From the NCBI GenBank assembly GCA_026984795.1, contig JALSRK010000073.1, positions 223,930 to 287,929 of the forward strand: 64,000 nucleotides of DNA. The letters are read 5' to 3'. Below the pieces are notes generated by a model that searched no databases, was not told the origin of the DNA, and saw only the letters and a list, made by a program, of their open reading frames with translations. The position numbers and the translations under genes are program-made. This document shows positions 27,152 through 36,720 of the stretch, one piece after another; the first letter of the stretch is position 1; the number at the start of each line of letters is the position of its first letter. The stretch comes from Solibacteraceae bacterium. Its GTDB lineage: Bacteria > Acidobacteriota > Terriglobia > Bryobacterales > Bryobacteraceae.

Positions 27152-28483
27152 TCAGTCCCGGTAGCCGTACTCTTTGAGCCGGTACTGTAACTTCCGCAAG
27201 CTGATACCGAGCTCCTGCGCCGCTTTCGTGCGGTTGCCCCGGTGGCGCCGCAGCGCGTCCTCAATGGCTTTTCGCTCGATCTCCTTCCAGGTGACCGGCT
27301 GGCGTTCTTCTCGAACATCTTCCCCGCCCAGGGGCAGGTCTCTTGCATCGACGATCCCGTCGCACAGGATCGCCACCCGCTCCATGAGGTTTTCGAGTTC
27401 CCGGACGTTGCCCGGCCACCGGTAGGCCGCCAGCCGGTCGAGCGCCGCTTGGGTGAGTCTCAGATGCGGCTTGCCCAGTTCGCGGGCCGCTCGCTCCAGG
27501 AAAAACTGCGCCAGCGCCGGGATGTCGGCCACGCGCTCCCGCAGCGGGGGAAGCTCGAGGGGGAAAGTGCTCAGGCGGTAGTAGAGATCCTCGCGGAATT
27601 CACCGTCGGCCACCATCTTCTTCAGGTCGCGATTCGTGGCCGCGATGATCCGGACATCCACGCTGATTTCCCGGCGCCCGCCGACGCGCTCGAAGCTCTT
27701 CTCTTGCAATACCCGGAGCAGCTTCGATTGCAAGTGGCCGTCGAGTTCGGCGATCTCGTCGAGGAAGAGGGTTCCGCCGTCGGCGCGCTCGAAGCGGCCG
27801 CTGTGCGGGGAGACCGCTCCGGTGAAAGCGCCCTTCTCGTGGCCGAACAGCTCGCTCTCGATCAATGTCGGCGCCAGCGCGGCGCAGTTCACGGCGGCGA
27901 AGACCCGGTCGGCCCGCTTGCTGTTCGAGTGAATGCACCGGGCCAGCACCTCCTTGCCCGTGCCGCTCTCGCCGGTGAGCAGAACGGTGGCGTTGGTCGG
28001 GGCCACCTTGCGCGCCAACTCGAGAATCCGTTTCATCTTGGAATCCTCGGCGATCATCGATTTGCAGGAGAAGGCCTCGGCCACCTGCTGGGCGTAGGCG
28101 TCCCGTTCCCGGGCGGCCCGCCGCGCCTCCAGAGTCCGGCGCACCAGAATTCGCAGCTCGTCGGGGCTGCGCAGCGGCTTTCCCAGGTAGTCCACCGCCC
28201 CGAGCTTCATGGCCTCCACCGCCGTCTCGACGGTGCCGAAAGCGGTGAGCATGATCACCGGCGTTTCCGGCGCGTTCTCGGCGAACCATTTCAGTACCTG
28301 GATGCCGTCGCCGTCAGGCAGCTTGAGGTCGGACAAGACCAGGTCATACCGTTTCGCCGCCCCCAGCGTGCGCGCCTCCCGCACCGAGCCGCCGGACTCT
28401 ATCCTATAGCCCTCGCCGGCCAGAATCGTTTCCAGCAGTTTCCGGAAGCCCGGATCGTCGTCGATGATCAAGATGCGCGCCAT
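27152..28483 (-). CDS. sigma-54-dependent NtrC-family response regulator
   Basis: A 443-residue regulator. The receiver domain has the phospho-acceptor Asp52 (LVLSDLKLPDGDG). The AAA+ domain has Walker A GESGTGKE (171-178), the sigma-54 contact loop GAFTGA (218-223) and Walker B GGTLFLDEIAELD. The C-terminal Fis-type helix-turn-helix reads GNRTKAAQELGISLRKLQYRL. It acts as an ATP-driven activator of sigma-54 promoters. The kinase gene starts upstream on the same strand and ends 10 bp before it. Targets are not identifiable. Confidence 0.96.
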   Translation of the reverse strand: MARILIIDDDPGFRKLLETILAGEGYRIESGGSVREARTLGAAKRYDLVLSDLKLPDGDGIQVLKWFAENAPETPVIMLTAFGTVETAVEAMKLGAVDYLGKPLRSPDELRILVRRTLEARRAARERDAYAQQVAEAFSCKSMIAEDSKMKRILELARKVAPTNATVLLTGESGTGKEVLARCIHSNSKRADRVFAAVNCAALAPTLIESELFGHEKGAFTGAVSPHSGRFERADGGTLFLDEIAELDGHLQSKLLRVLQEKSFERVGGRREISVDVRIIAATNRDLKKMVADGEFREDLYYRLSTFPLELPPLRERVADIPALAQFFLERAARELGKPHLRLTQAALDRLAAYRWPGNVRELENLMERVAILCDGIVDARDLPLGGEDVREERQPVTWKEIERKAIEDALRRHRGNRTKAAQELGISLRKLQYRLKEYGYRD

Positions 28484-28493
28484 AGAGTCCTCA

Positions 28494-29702
28494 TCACTGT
28501 GGGAAATCGAGCACCACCCGCGTGCCCCGGGGAGAAGCCGGTTCGATGGCGATGCGCCCGCCCAGCGCCTCGGTGAGCTTCCGGGTGATGGAGAGCCCGA
28601 GACCGGTGCCGTTCGCCTTGGTAGTGGTGAAGGGCTCGAAGAGGCGCCCGCGAATCTCTTCGGCTATGCCGGGGCCGTTGTCCTCCACTGCAATCCGCAC
28701 CCCACCGCCGGGCCGCCGCCGCGCCACGACCTGGATGAGTCCGCCGGGATCCTCGCCCAAGGCGTCGATCGCGTTGAGGACGAGGTTCAGCACCACCTGG
28801 GTCAACATCTCCGGATCGGTCTCGAAGACGCCCACATCCCCGGAGATCTGGATCCGCGGGCGGCCGCCGGTGCGCTGCGCTGCCAGTCCACGGAACCGTT
28901 CCGCCAGCTCGCTCCACCGGACGGGCCGTTTTCGGGGCCGGCTCGGCCTGCCGTAGAGCAATAGATCGTTCACCAGCTTTTCCAGGCGTGCGCTCTCTTG
29001 GAGCACCGGATTCAGCATGGGCTGCAGACTCTCGCCGGACTTCTCCAAGGCGAGTTGGACGAACCCCTTGATGGTCCCCAGCGGATTGCGGATCTCGTGC
29101 GCCAGCGCCGCCGCCATCCGCCCGAGGTGGGCGAGATGCTCGAGCTCGAGTTGCCGGCGCTCGAGGGCGGCGGAGCGCCGCTCGCTCCACAGGAAGTAGC
29201 CCGTGAACGCCACCAGCACGGCGCTGGCCAGCAGCGAGAGCCAGACGTGGCGCCGGGAGTTCTCGACCAGGTAGTCGGCCGCCTCCCGGTCCAGGTCGAT
29301 CCGCGCAATGCAAAGGTTGCCGCCGCAGTGAAACGGGAGGTAGGCCCGCAGCACTGGGATGCCCCCGGCCACCGCGCCCATCGTGTAGAAGAGCGCCTCG
29401 CCACGCCAGAGCGACAGCGCGTGCGCGTCGCCGGCGGCTTCCTGTGCCGAACCGTAGATCTTCAGGCCGGCCAGCGCCGGTTCTTCGGCGGCGAGCGTTT
29501 CCACCAGGTTCCCGTGCAGCTCGCCCACATTCATGTCCTCGAGACGGGCCGCCAGCGTCGCCGCCCGGTTCCGAAGGTAGACCTCCTTCGTTTCTTCGAT
29601 CTCCCGCAGCGAGCGGACCGAGCTGAACAGGAGGACGGCTGGCAATGCGAGCAACACGGCGGCAACCGGCCAGCGCAGTGCGCCGTATCGCGGCCTCTTC
29701 AC
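28494..29702 (-). CDS. membrane sensor histidine kinase (partner of the NtrC-like regulator)
   Basis: A 402-residue kinase. A first membrane segment spans about 11-27, a periplasmic sensor region ~30-150 has two cysteines (FHCGGNLCIAR), and a second membrane segment follows at ~153-172. The DHp helix carries the phosphorylated His202 in AALAHEIRNPLGTIKGF. The ATPase domain has VLNLVLNAIDAL (N box), VEDNGPGIAEEI and GTGLGLSITRKL. The cognate regulator is immediately downstream. The signal sensed is unknown. Confidence 0.95.
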   Translation of the reverse strand: MKRPRYGALRWPVAAVLLALPAVLLFSSVRSLREIEETKEVYLRNRAATLAARLEDMNVGELHGNLVETLAAEEPALAGLKIYGSAQEAAGDAHALSLWRGEALFYTMGAVAGGIPVLRAYLPFHCGGNLCIARIDLDREAADYLVENSRRHVWLSLLASAVLVAFTGYFLWSERRSAALERRQLELEHLAHLGRMAAALAHEIRNPLGTIKGFVQLALEKSGESLQPMLNPVLQESARLEKLVNDLLLYGRPSRPRKRPVRWSELAERFRGLAAQRTGGRPRIQISGDVGVFETDPEMLTQVVLNLVLNAIDALGEDPGGLIQVVARRRPGGGVRIAVEDNGPGIAEEIRGRLFEPFTTTKANGTGLGLSITRKLTEALGGRIAIEPASPRGTRVVLDFPQ

Positions 29703-29807
29703 GGGAGATCTTTCCTCCTCAAATCTCCTGATTCAATCCGCGCGCTCTGGGTGACCCCTGGGACGGAGACCGCACGGGGGCTCTGCCATACTGGGTGCTT
29801 TGGCTCC

Positions 29808-30950
29808 ATGAACCGGCTCTTCATCGTACTGGCCACCGGCGCGGCGGCATTGGCGTGGCAGTTCACGACCGTTCAGGTGAACTACCAGGGCAACTGGACC
29901 GCTCTGTTCTGCACCGCTGGAAACCGCTCCTTGCCGCCGCGGCTGGCGAGCGAGAAGATCTTCACCTTCCCAGGCAGTAACGGCTTCGACGGGCAGTTCT
30001 ATCACTATGTGGCCCACGAGCCCGCTCCGGGCGAGCTCTCGGAGTACGTAGACGCGCCGCGGATGCGCTACCGCCGCATCCTGGTTCCCGGCCTGGCCTG
30101 GCTGCTCGCCATGGGCCGGCCCGCGGCGATCGACGCCGGTTACCTGGCCGTCGGATACGGGTTCCTGCTGCTGGGGCTCTGGTGGACGGCGAGCTGCGCG
30201 CGGCAGGCAGGGCTGGGGGAGCAGTGGGGGTTGTTGTTCGCCGCACTGCCGGCGTCGCTGGTCTTCGTCGACCGGCTGACGATCGACCACGCGCTGGCGG
30301 CCCTCGCTGTGGCCTTTGTGATCCTTGCCCGGCGCGGGCCCTCATGGCGGCTCTATCTGGTTCTGGCGCTGGCGCCGCTCGCCCGGGAGACGGGCTTGCT
30401 GCTCACCACGGCCTGGGCGGCCCACTGCGCCTTGGGCAGGCGTTGGCGGGAGACGGCGTTGGCGGTCTCGACCGCCATCCCGTGGCTGGCGTGGAGCTTC
30501 TACCTCATGGCGGCGACGCCGCCGACGACGCTGTCGGTCTCCCTGATTCCGCTGAGCGAGTGCTGGCGCTCGCTGGCGCATCCGGTTCCTTATCCGCCCG
30601 GCATACCGCTGCTGTGGGCCGTCCGCATCGCTGACGTGTTGGCCCTGGGGGGGATGCTGGCGGCGATCGGGCTGGCGGGAGCGCTGGCCTGGCGGAAGAG
30701 ACGAGACCCCGCCGCCATCGCCGCGCTCCTGTTCGCCGCCCTCGCCTTGGTCCTGCAGCACCACGAGGTCTGGGTGACTCCGTACAACTACGGCCGGATC
30801 TTCTCGCCCCTGCTGGTGCTGGTAGCGATGGGGTGGCTGCCGGTGAACCGGGCGCTGGCGCCGCTGCCGGTCGCCATGATGCTGCCGCGCCTCCTGATGC
30901 AGTACGGCCGTCAGGTGGAAGGCGTCGTCAGAGCAGCCATCGGACCCTGA
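29808..30950 (+). CDS. polytopic membrane protein, glycosyltransferase-like
   Basis: A 380-residue protein. ATG 29808 is chosen because the frame's earlier part is antisense to the kinase gene. It has about nine hydrophobic segments. The first extracytoplasmic loop holds NGFDGQFYHYVAHEP, which resembles the D-x-G-x-Q/FYYxxA loop of several bacterial membrane proteins related to GT-C glycosyltransferases and DUF2029-like proteins. RLTIDHALAALAVA and LAPLARETGLLL follow. No confident enzyme assignment can be made. It is convergent with the large secreted protein gene, 7 bp apart. Confidence 0.7.
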   Translation: MNRLFIVLATGAAALAWQFTTVQVNYQGNWTALFCTAGNRSLPPRLASEKIFTFPGSNGFDGQFYHYVAHEPAPGELSEYVDAPRMRYRRILVPGLAWLLAMGRPAAIDAGYLAVGYGFLLLGLWWTASCARQAGLGEQWGLLFAALPASLVFVDRLTIDHALAALAVAFVILARRGPSWRLYLVLALAPLARETGLLLTTAWAAHCALGRRWRETALAVSTAIPWLAWSFYLMAATPPTTLSVSLIPLSECWRSLAHPVPYPPGIPLLWAVRIADVLALGGMLAAIGLAGALAWRKRRDPAAIAALLFAALALVLQHHEVWVTPYNYGRIFSPLLVLVAMGWLPVNRALAPLPVAMMLPRLLMQYGRQVEGVVRAAIGP

Positions 30951-30957
30951 GCGCCGT

Positions 30958-33957
30958 TCACTCGCTTGGAGCGAAGACGTACTTGCGCCCGTCGGGCAGC
31001 GGCTGGAACTCCTGCCAGCCTCCCGAGCGCGCTGTCAACGGAACCTCGCCGAGCGGCTTGTCCTCCCAGTCATAGGCGAGGAGTTTGCCGGGGCCCGGGG
31101 CGCGGAACGCAAGGCGTTCGTTGCCGTAGATGTCGATCAGCTCGACGAGGCCGCCGGGACGGTCCCTCCGGGCGACGCTGCCGGAGGCGCCGACACCGCC
31201 CTGCTCGGTCCAGGCGCCCCGGCCGTCGAGGAACTCGTAGGCGGCGCTCTTGACGTAGTCGATCCGGCGGCCGCCGGCGTTGGCCGAGAACTCGCGGAAT
31301 CCGCTCTTCGGGTTGTAGACCACCCAGCCCGCGGGCGGCAGCTCGATGGTCCCTCCGGAGCCGTCAGGAACCTCCCAATCCCCACTTTCGGAGCGGTTCA
31401 CATAGACGTGCGTCCCGTTGGCGTATTCGACGTGAAGCCGGGAGGCGGCGATGGCGCCGGTGGCGTGGGCCTCGCTCGGCGTCAGGAACCGGCCGTCCGG
31501 GGCCGCGTACTCGATCTTCTTCGGCCGCACGAAGGCGTACTGCTGCTGGGCCTGCTGCATCATGTAATAGGACCGGGCCATCACCTCGACGCCGAACTCA
31601 TCGTCGAGCCCCCAGTCGGTGACCAGCCAGCCCATGTTGCCGTAGGCGATGGTCGTGGCCAGGAACAGATCGACGTAGTAGCGCCGCTTGGGCGACTCCT
31701 TCCACTTCGCGTCGAGCTTCCGCAGGTAGTAGGGGATGTAGCCCATCCCGTAGTCGCACTGCAGCGGGTGGATACTGTACAGGTGGAAGGCGACGTCGAG
31801 GGGATGGGTGAGCAGATTGACGGGCGTGTAGACCCAGCCATAGCTGCCGGATTCGAGGCCGGCGTACATCCACTGGTAGGTGGCCTCGGACTGCGTGGGT
31901 CCGTAGACCCGCTGGTCGTTGAGCAGGATCTGGCCGTAGGCGTAGAAGGTGGCGGCCATCGTGCCGGCTCCGGGGACCCGGGCGTCGTAGTCGTTGTAGC
32001 GCCACGGGGCCACGGCGGTGTGGACGTCGGTATAGGACATGCGCGTGCCGAACTTCGTCTTGATGCGTTTGGCGTAGTAGGCGTCGAACTCGACGGCCTT
32101 GGACGGCTTGAGGGCGTAGTTCCGCGGCCAGGCGCGCCGCCACTCGCCGTCGGGCGTGCGCTGCACCCAATCGGGACTCCAGTTGGTATTCACGGGAGCG
32201 AAGTCGCAGTAGTTCGTGTAGACGCCCTGCAGCCACCCCAGGGCGTTCTGCACCCGGATGTACCACTTCAGCATCTCGTCGCCGCCCTTCTGCGGCGCGG
32301 CCTTCAGCCGGAGCGTAAAGCTGTCGCCGCCGTCCCGCCAACTGACGTCGTGGCTGTGCTGCATGATCTTGTCCAGCCCGTAAGAGCGGATGCGGCGGCA
32401 GCGCTCGTGATCGGACGGGAACGTCCGCGGCACGGCGACCGTCCAGACTACCTGCTTGCCTTCCCCCTGGCGCAGCGACGGTGGGTTGGCGATCGTCGGC
32501 AGCGTCTCTTCATAGCGGGGAGAAACGGTGACGAAGAGGCGCTCGTAGAGGTTGTTGCGGAGGCCGTCGGTCTTGGGGATGTAGCGCAGGCCGCCGTTGA
32601 TCTCGGCGCTGTCGGCGGTGACTTTGGGTTCCTTCGGAGCGTAGGGCTCGGAAGCGTTCGTCCGGTACCAGTCCCACCAGACGGAGGTGAAGACCGGCTT
32701 GCCGGCGTCGCCCCACATCAGTACCCGGGGATTCGTGGCTCCGTAGGTGAGGTACGGCACGATCAGTGGTTTCGGGTTCGTGACGCCGGCCACGCGGCCG
32801 AAGTGGAGCGCGGCGGCCTCGCCACCGTCGCACCAGACATCTAGGACGAGCGACTTCTGCCACAGGCGCAGCTCGTAGTCCACGACACGCGAGCCCATGG
32901 CGAACTTCGCCTTCACCACGCCGTCCTCGAGCGAGGCCGAGAGAAGGCGGCCTTCGGCGACGCTGCCCTCCGGCGTGTCGGTGAACCGGACGCCGCCCCC
33001 GTCGAGCGGGCGGATCGGCGATCCCCCGTCCACCGCCGCTGTGATTTCGGCGAGGCCGCCCCTCGCTGGGCGGTACACGTAGACGATGGTGGCGTCGGAG
33101 CCCTCATAGCGCAGCTCGAAGCGGTCCGGCGCGGTCTGCCGGGAGCTGGTCTTGAAGTCCTTGAGGAAGTTGACCGGCAGAATCGTCTCCTCGCGCGTGG
33201 GGAACGGCAGCGTGCCGGGGCCGGTGTTCAGCCCCACGATCTGGCCGCGGAACGGCTTCAGGTTCCGCTTCGGCTGCGGCTTCAGCTCGAGCGGCGGCAG
33301 CTCCTCGGTGAAGAAAGCGAGCGAATCGCAATAGAAGTACCGGTTGCCGGTGTGCTTGATCTTGGAGATCTCGATGCCCGAGAAGCGGGCGGGCCAGACG
33401 ATCTCCTCGAGGACGGCCCGTGGCACGCGCCGGTGGATCAGCCACCACTGCCGCCAGCGGATGTCCGTCATCTGGATGGTGAACTCCTTGCCCCGGGCGT
33501 CCACGATGAGCACGGAGACATCGGCCGGCGGCGTGGTTTCGTCCCGCACCCAGCGCCAGCGGTTGCCGTAGCCCCAAAGCTCGATCGAATCGAAGCGGCC
33601 GGGGATGGCGATGGGCTGCGGGGGGCGGGCGACGATCCGGCTCTGCTCGCCCTTGCCCCGGTAGTAGAACTTGGCGACGTACTGGCCCCAGAGCTGCTGC
33701 TCGCGGCTGCGGCGCAGCTCGCCCTCGGCCCCGCCGTAGAGCTCCAGCTTCCAGCCGGAGAGGTTTTCGAAATCGACCAGCGTGTGGGGGCTCTCGCGCC
33801 GCTGGGTCCAGGTGAACTCATACGGCTGCTGGCCCACCTGCTGCCAGGGCTCGATTTCGTTGATCGCCTCGACGACGCGGTCCGGCTCAGCCGCCGCGGC
33901 CGCCGCCGGGAGAAGCGCCATGAAGGCAACCAGAAAGATTCCAGATGCGTGCCGCAT
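30958..33957 (-). CDS. large secreted protein, possibly glycoside-hydrolase-like
   Basis: A 999-residue protein with a signal peptide (MRHASGIFLVAFMALLPAAAAA). ATG 33957 has AGGGAG upstream. The N-terminal third is beta-rich and jelly-roll-like (LSGWKLELYGG ... RFDSIELWGYGNRWRW). The middle (~400-780) is Trp/Tyr-rich with MSYTDVHTAVAPWRYNDYDAR, DFAPVNTNWSPDW and WLVTDWGLDDEFG, in the style of a TIM-barrel glycoside hydrolase such as GH101/DUF5696-like proteins. Acidic residues there could be catalytic, but I cannot assign them. The C-terminus (~830-999) is beta-rich again. A role in polysaccharide degradation is an inference. Confidence 0.6.
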   Translation of the reverse strand: MRHASGIFLVAFMALLPAAAAAAEPDRVVEAINEIEPWQQVGQQPYEFTWTQRRESPHTLVDFENLSGWKLELYGGAEGELRRSREQQLWGQYVAKFYYRGKGEQSRIVARPPQPIAIPGRFDSIELWGYGNRWRWVRDETTPPADVSVLIVDARGKEFTIQMTDIRWRQWWLIHRRVPRAVLEEIVWPARFSGIEISKIKHTGNRYFYCDSLAFFTEELPPLELKPQPKRNLKPFRGQIVGLNTGPGTLPFPTREETILPVNFLKDFKTSSRQTAPDRFELRYEGSDATIVYVYRPARGGLAEITAAVDGGSPIRPLDGGGVRFTDTPEGSVAEGRLLSASLEDGVVKAKFAMGSRVVDYELRLWQKSLVLDVWCDGGEAAALHFGRVAGVTNPKPLIVPYLTYGATNPRVLMWGDAGKPVFTSVWWDWYRTNASEPYAPKEPKVTADSAEINGGLRYIPKTDGLRNNLYERLFVTVSPRYEETLPTIANPPSLRQGEGKQVVWTVAVPRTFPSDHERCRRIRSYGLDKIMQHSHDVSWRDGGDSFTLRLKAAPQKGGDEMLKWYIRVQNALGWLQGVYTNYCDFAPVNTNWSPDWVQRTPDGEWRRAWPRNYALKPSKAVEFDAYYAKRIKTKFGTRMSYTDVHTAVAPWRYNDYDARVPGAGTMAATFYAYGQILLNDQRVYGPTQSEATYQWMYAGLESGSYGWVYTPVNLLTHPLDVAFHLYSIHPLQCDYGMGYIPYYLRKLDAKWKESPKRRYYVDLFLATTIAYGNMGWLVTDWGLDDEFGVEVMARSYYMMQQAQQQYAFVRPKKIEYAAPDGRFLTPSEAHATGAIAASRLHVEYANGTHVYVNRSESGDWEVPDGSGGTIELPPAGWVVYNPKSGFREFSANAGGRRIDYVKSAAYEFLDGRGAWTEQGGVGASGSVARRDRPGGLVELIDIYGNERLAFRAPGPGKLLAYDWEDKPLGEVPLTARSGGWQEFQPLPDGRKYVFAPSE

Positions 33958-34058
33958 TGCATGGCTCCCTTCCGCCGCAGCCTTCGGGGCGGCGGCGTAG
34001 AATGGTCTCTGCGCGACCGGACAACGAGTCTAACACGGTGGGATCGGACGAAGGAACA

Positions 34059-34424
34059 ATGGCGAAAGTGAAGTTCATCATCGGGGAAACAGAGCTGGAG
34101 GCGGAGTTGCGGGATACGCCGACGGCGAAGAAGGTGCTAGAAGCGCTGCCCATCGAGAGCCAGGGCAGCTACTGGGGACAGGAGTTTTACTTCCACGTGC
34201 CGTTCCACGCCGATGAAGAGCCGGACGCCACCGACGTGGTCGAGCCGGGCACGGTGGCCTTCTGGCCCGCGGGCGACTGCCTGTGCCTGTTCTGGGGGCC
34301 GACGCCGGCGAGCCAGGGTGACGAATGCCGGGCGGCCAGCAACGTGAACCTGGTGGGCAGGGTTGTGAACCAGGATGATCTGAAGAAGCTGCGCGCCACC
34401 AAGGTCCGCGTCGAAGCGGCTTGA
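34059..34424 (+). CDS. cyclophilin-like (TM1367-type) protein
   Basis: A 121-residue soluble protein. ATG 34059 is preceded by AAGGAAC. It has the compact beta-barrel pattern of the cyclophilin-like DUF369 family: MAKVKFIIGETELEAELRDTPTAKKVLEALP, then GQEFYFHVPFHADEEPDATDVVEPGTVAFWPAGDCLCLFWGPTPAS. The family is related by fold to prolyl isomerases, but activity has not been established. It stands alone, with the next gene 91 bp downstream. Confidence 0.85.
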   Translation: MAKVKFIIGETELEAELRDTPTAKKVLEALPIESQGSYWGQEFYFHVPFHADEEPDATDVVEPGTVAFWPAGDCLCLFWGPTPASQGDECRAASNVNLVGRVVNQDDLKKLRATKVRVEAA

Positions 34425-34515
34425 ACGCCTCGCCGGCTTTTCCAAACCCCGCGCGGGAGCAGTCCCGCATCACCGTTGCGAATAGGATAGGAAAAGGCGC
34501 CCCGCGAGGCCTGTC

Positions 34516-36267
34516 ATGCTGACGAAGCTCACCGTATCCAATTTCAAACGCTTCGGCCGCGTGGAGATCGAACTGGGGAACCCGGTGCTCTTCATCGGCC
34601 CGAACAACTCCGGCAAGACTTCGGCGCTGCAGGCCCTCGCGCTCTGGGATATCGACTTGAAGCGCTGGCTCGAGAAGCGTGGCCGGGCGAAAGCCCCGGA
34701 AAAGCGGCCGGGCGTCACCATCAACCGCCGGGACCTGATCGCGATTCCCGTTCCCGCCGCAAACCTGCTGTGGAAGGCGCTCCACACCCGGGAAACGAGC
34801 CGCGAACACGGCCGCCGGGGGACACAGAACATCCGCATCGAGATTCTCGTCGAAGGCGTCGCCGACGCCGGTGGAGCGTGGCAATGCGGCCTGGAGTTCG
34901 ACTACGCGAACGAGGAGTCCTTCTACTGCCGCCCGTTGCGCACCTCCGAAGAGAACGGCGCGGCGCGCATGCCGATTCCGGAGGGCGTCGAGAACATCCG
35001 GGTGGCGTTTCTGCCGCCGATGTCAGGCCTGGCGGCCACCGAAACCCGGCTCGAGCCGGGCGCCGTGAATGTGCGCATCGGGGAAGGGCGAACGGCGGAG
35101 GTGCTCCGGAATCTCTGTTACGAGATCTTCGAAGCGAACGGGCAGCGCTGGAAAAAGATCGTGAACCGGATGAAGAGCCTCTTCCGCATCGAACTGGAGC
35201 CGCCGCGCTACATCCGGGAGCGGGGCGAGATCGAGATGAGCTATCGGGATCCGGATGGCGGTCCTAGGCTGGACCTGTCCTCGGCAGGCCGGGGTGTCCA
35301 GTAAACCCTGCTCCTGCTCTCCTACATGTACCGGAATCCCGGCGCGGTTCTGCTGCTGGACGAGCCCGACGCGCATCTGGAGATCCTGCGCCAGCGGGAG
35401 ATCTATCAGCTACTGACCGACATCGCCCGGGAGAACGGCAACCAGATCATCGCGGCGAGCCATTCCGAAGTTTTGCTGAACGAGGCCGGCGGGCGGGACC
35501 TGGTAATCGCCTTCGTCGGCAAGCCGCACGCGATCGGCGACCGCGGCAGCCAGCTCCGAAAGGCCCTGACGAAGATCGGCTTCGAGGACTACTATCAGGC
35601 GGAACAGACGGGCTGGGTGTTGTATCTGGAAGGCTCGACGGACCTGGCCTTCCTGCGCGCCTTCGCGAAGGTTCTGAAACACGAAAAAGGGCTGCGCGTC
35701 CTCGAGCGCCCGTTCGTGAAATACGTCGGCAACCAGCCGAAGAAGATCGCCCACCACTGGCACGGCCTCCGGGAAGCCGTGCCGGAGCTCCGGGCGGTGG
35801 CAGTCCTCGACCGGCTCGACCGGGAAGCTCCGCCGGAATTCGAAGGGGTGCTCCGCACGTGGCGGCGGCGGGAAATCGAGAACTACGTCTGCTTCCGCGA
35901 AACCCTGGAGAACTACGCCGTGCAACGCCGGTCCGTCGAAGCCCCGGGTCCCTTGTTCGAGAAGCCCGAGGCCGATCACCGGCTCACTGTGATGCGGGAG
36001 GTGATCGAGGATGTGGAGCAAGCCCTGCGCACATTGGGCAAGGGTTCACCCTGGGGGGCCGACATGAAAGTAAGTGACGAATTCCTCACGCCCGTCTTCC
36101 AGAAATACTTCCAGCGTCTCGGACTTCCGAATCTGATGGAGAAGAAAGGCTTCTACGAGCTCGCCGAGTTCGTGCCGCCGGAGAAGCTCGATCCGGAGAT
36201 CGGCGAGAAGCTCGACGCCATCGTCGCCGTCGCTCAAGCGGCCAAGCCAGGTTCCACGGCGGAGTGA
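34516..36267 (+). pseudogene. OLD-like AAA ATPase/TOPRIM nuclease gene interrupted by one in-frame stop
   Basis: Two frame-matched segments, 34516-35304 (262 residues) and 35326-36267 (313 residues), make one 583-codon gene if TAA at 35302 is read as a sense codon. The first part has Walker A GPNNSGKT (28-35) and ends in LSSAGRGVQ, the signature region. The second has Walker B VLLLDEPDAHLE, the switch His in AASHSE, and a TOPRIM-like LYLEGSTDLAFLRAF with AVLDRLDRE. Such a split separates Walker A from Walker B. The codon after CAG is TAA where VQQ (CAA) is expected, a single C-to-T change. Either a recent pseudogene or a sequence error. Re-initiation at ATG 35326 cannot be excluded. Confidence 0.8.
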
Positions 36268-36296
36268 CCGGCGCAGGAGCGCCGAACAGCCAAGCC

Positions 36297-36620
36297 TCAG
36301 CCCAGCACCACCGCCGTGCCGCTGGCCGAGACCATCAGCATGCTCTTGTTGCCGCCGCCGATCGTCTCGTAGTCCAGGTCCACGGCGATGACGGCGTTGG
36401 CGCCCAACTGCTGCGCCTGGGCGGTCATCTCCTCGATGGCGATCTCTTTCGCCTTCCGCAGTTCCTTCTCGTAAGCCGCCGAGCGCCCGCCGACGATGTC
36501 GCGGATGCTGGCGAAGAAGTCCTTGAAGATGTTGGCCCCCAGGATCGCCTCGCCGGAAACCAGGCCGAGGTACTTGGACACGGTCTTTCCCTGAAGGTGG
36601 GAAGCGGTAACGATCAGCAT
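36297..36620 (-). CDS. YbjQ/UPF0145-family protein
   Basis: A 107-residue protein. ATG 36620 follows AAGGAGATT. Family hallmarks are [54 protein letters not shown] and [11 protein letters not shown]. The family (once called heavy-metal-binding) forms small oligomers of unknown role. It lies downstream of sppA on the minus strand's opposite side and is convergent with the OLD-like gene. Confidence 0.9.
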   Translation of the reverse strand: MLIVTASHLQGKTVSKYLGLVSGEAILGANIFKDFFASIRDIVGGRSAAYEKELRKAKEIAIEEMTAQAQQLGANAVIAVDLDYETIGGGNKSMLMVSASGTAVVLG

Positions 36621-36720
36621 GCTGAGAATCTCCTTTCCAAGGAACAATACGGGCGGCGGCGCCCCGGCTTGCCGAAAAAAGAGGGCCGGCCCGGCGGCGC
36701 GGCCCGCATCGAGCGTGGAG

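Noticed and set aside
28998..29807. Long upstream extension of the membrane protein at 29808
   Set aside because: This part is antisense to the kinase gene and shows no membrane or domain pattern. The start at 29808 gives a clean first membrane helix.
34453..34468. GCGGGA-loop-TCCCGC hairpin after the cyclophilin-like gene as a terminator
   Set aside because: The stem is only six bases in GC-rich sequence, with no T-run after it.
34516..36267. An anti-phage defence island around the OLD-like gene
   Set aside because: The flanking genes (cyclophilin-like, YbjQ-like, sppA) are housekeeping types; no other defence gene, integrase or repeat is present.
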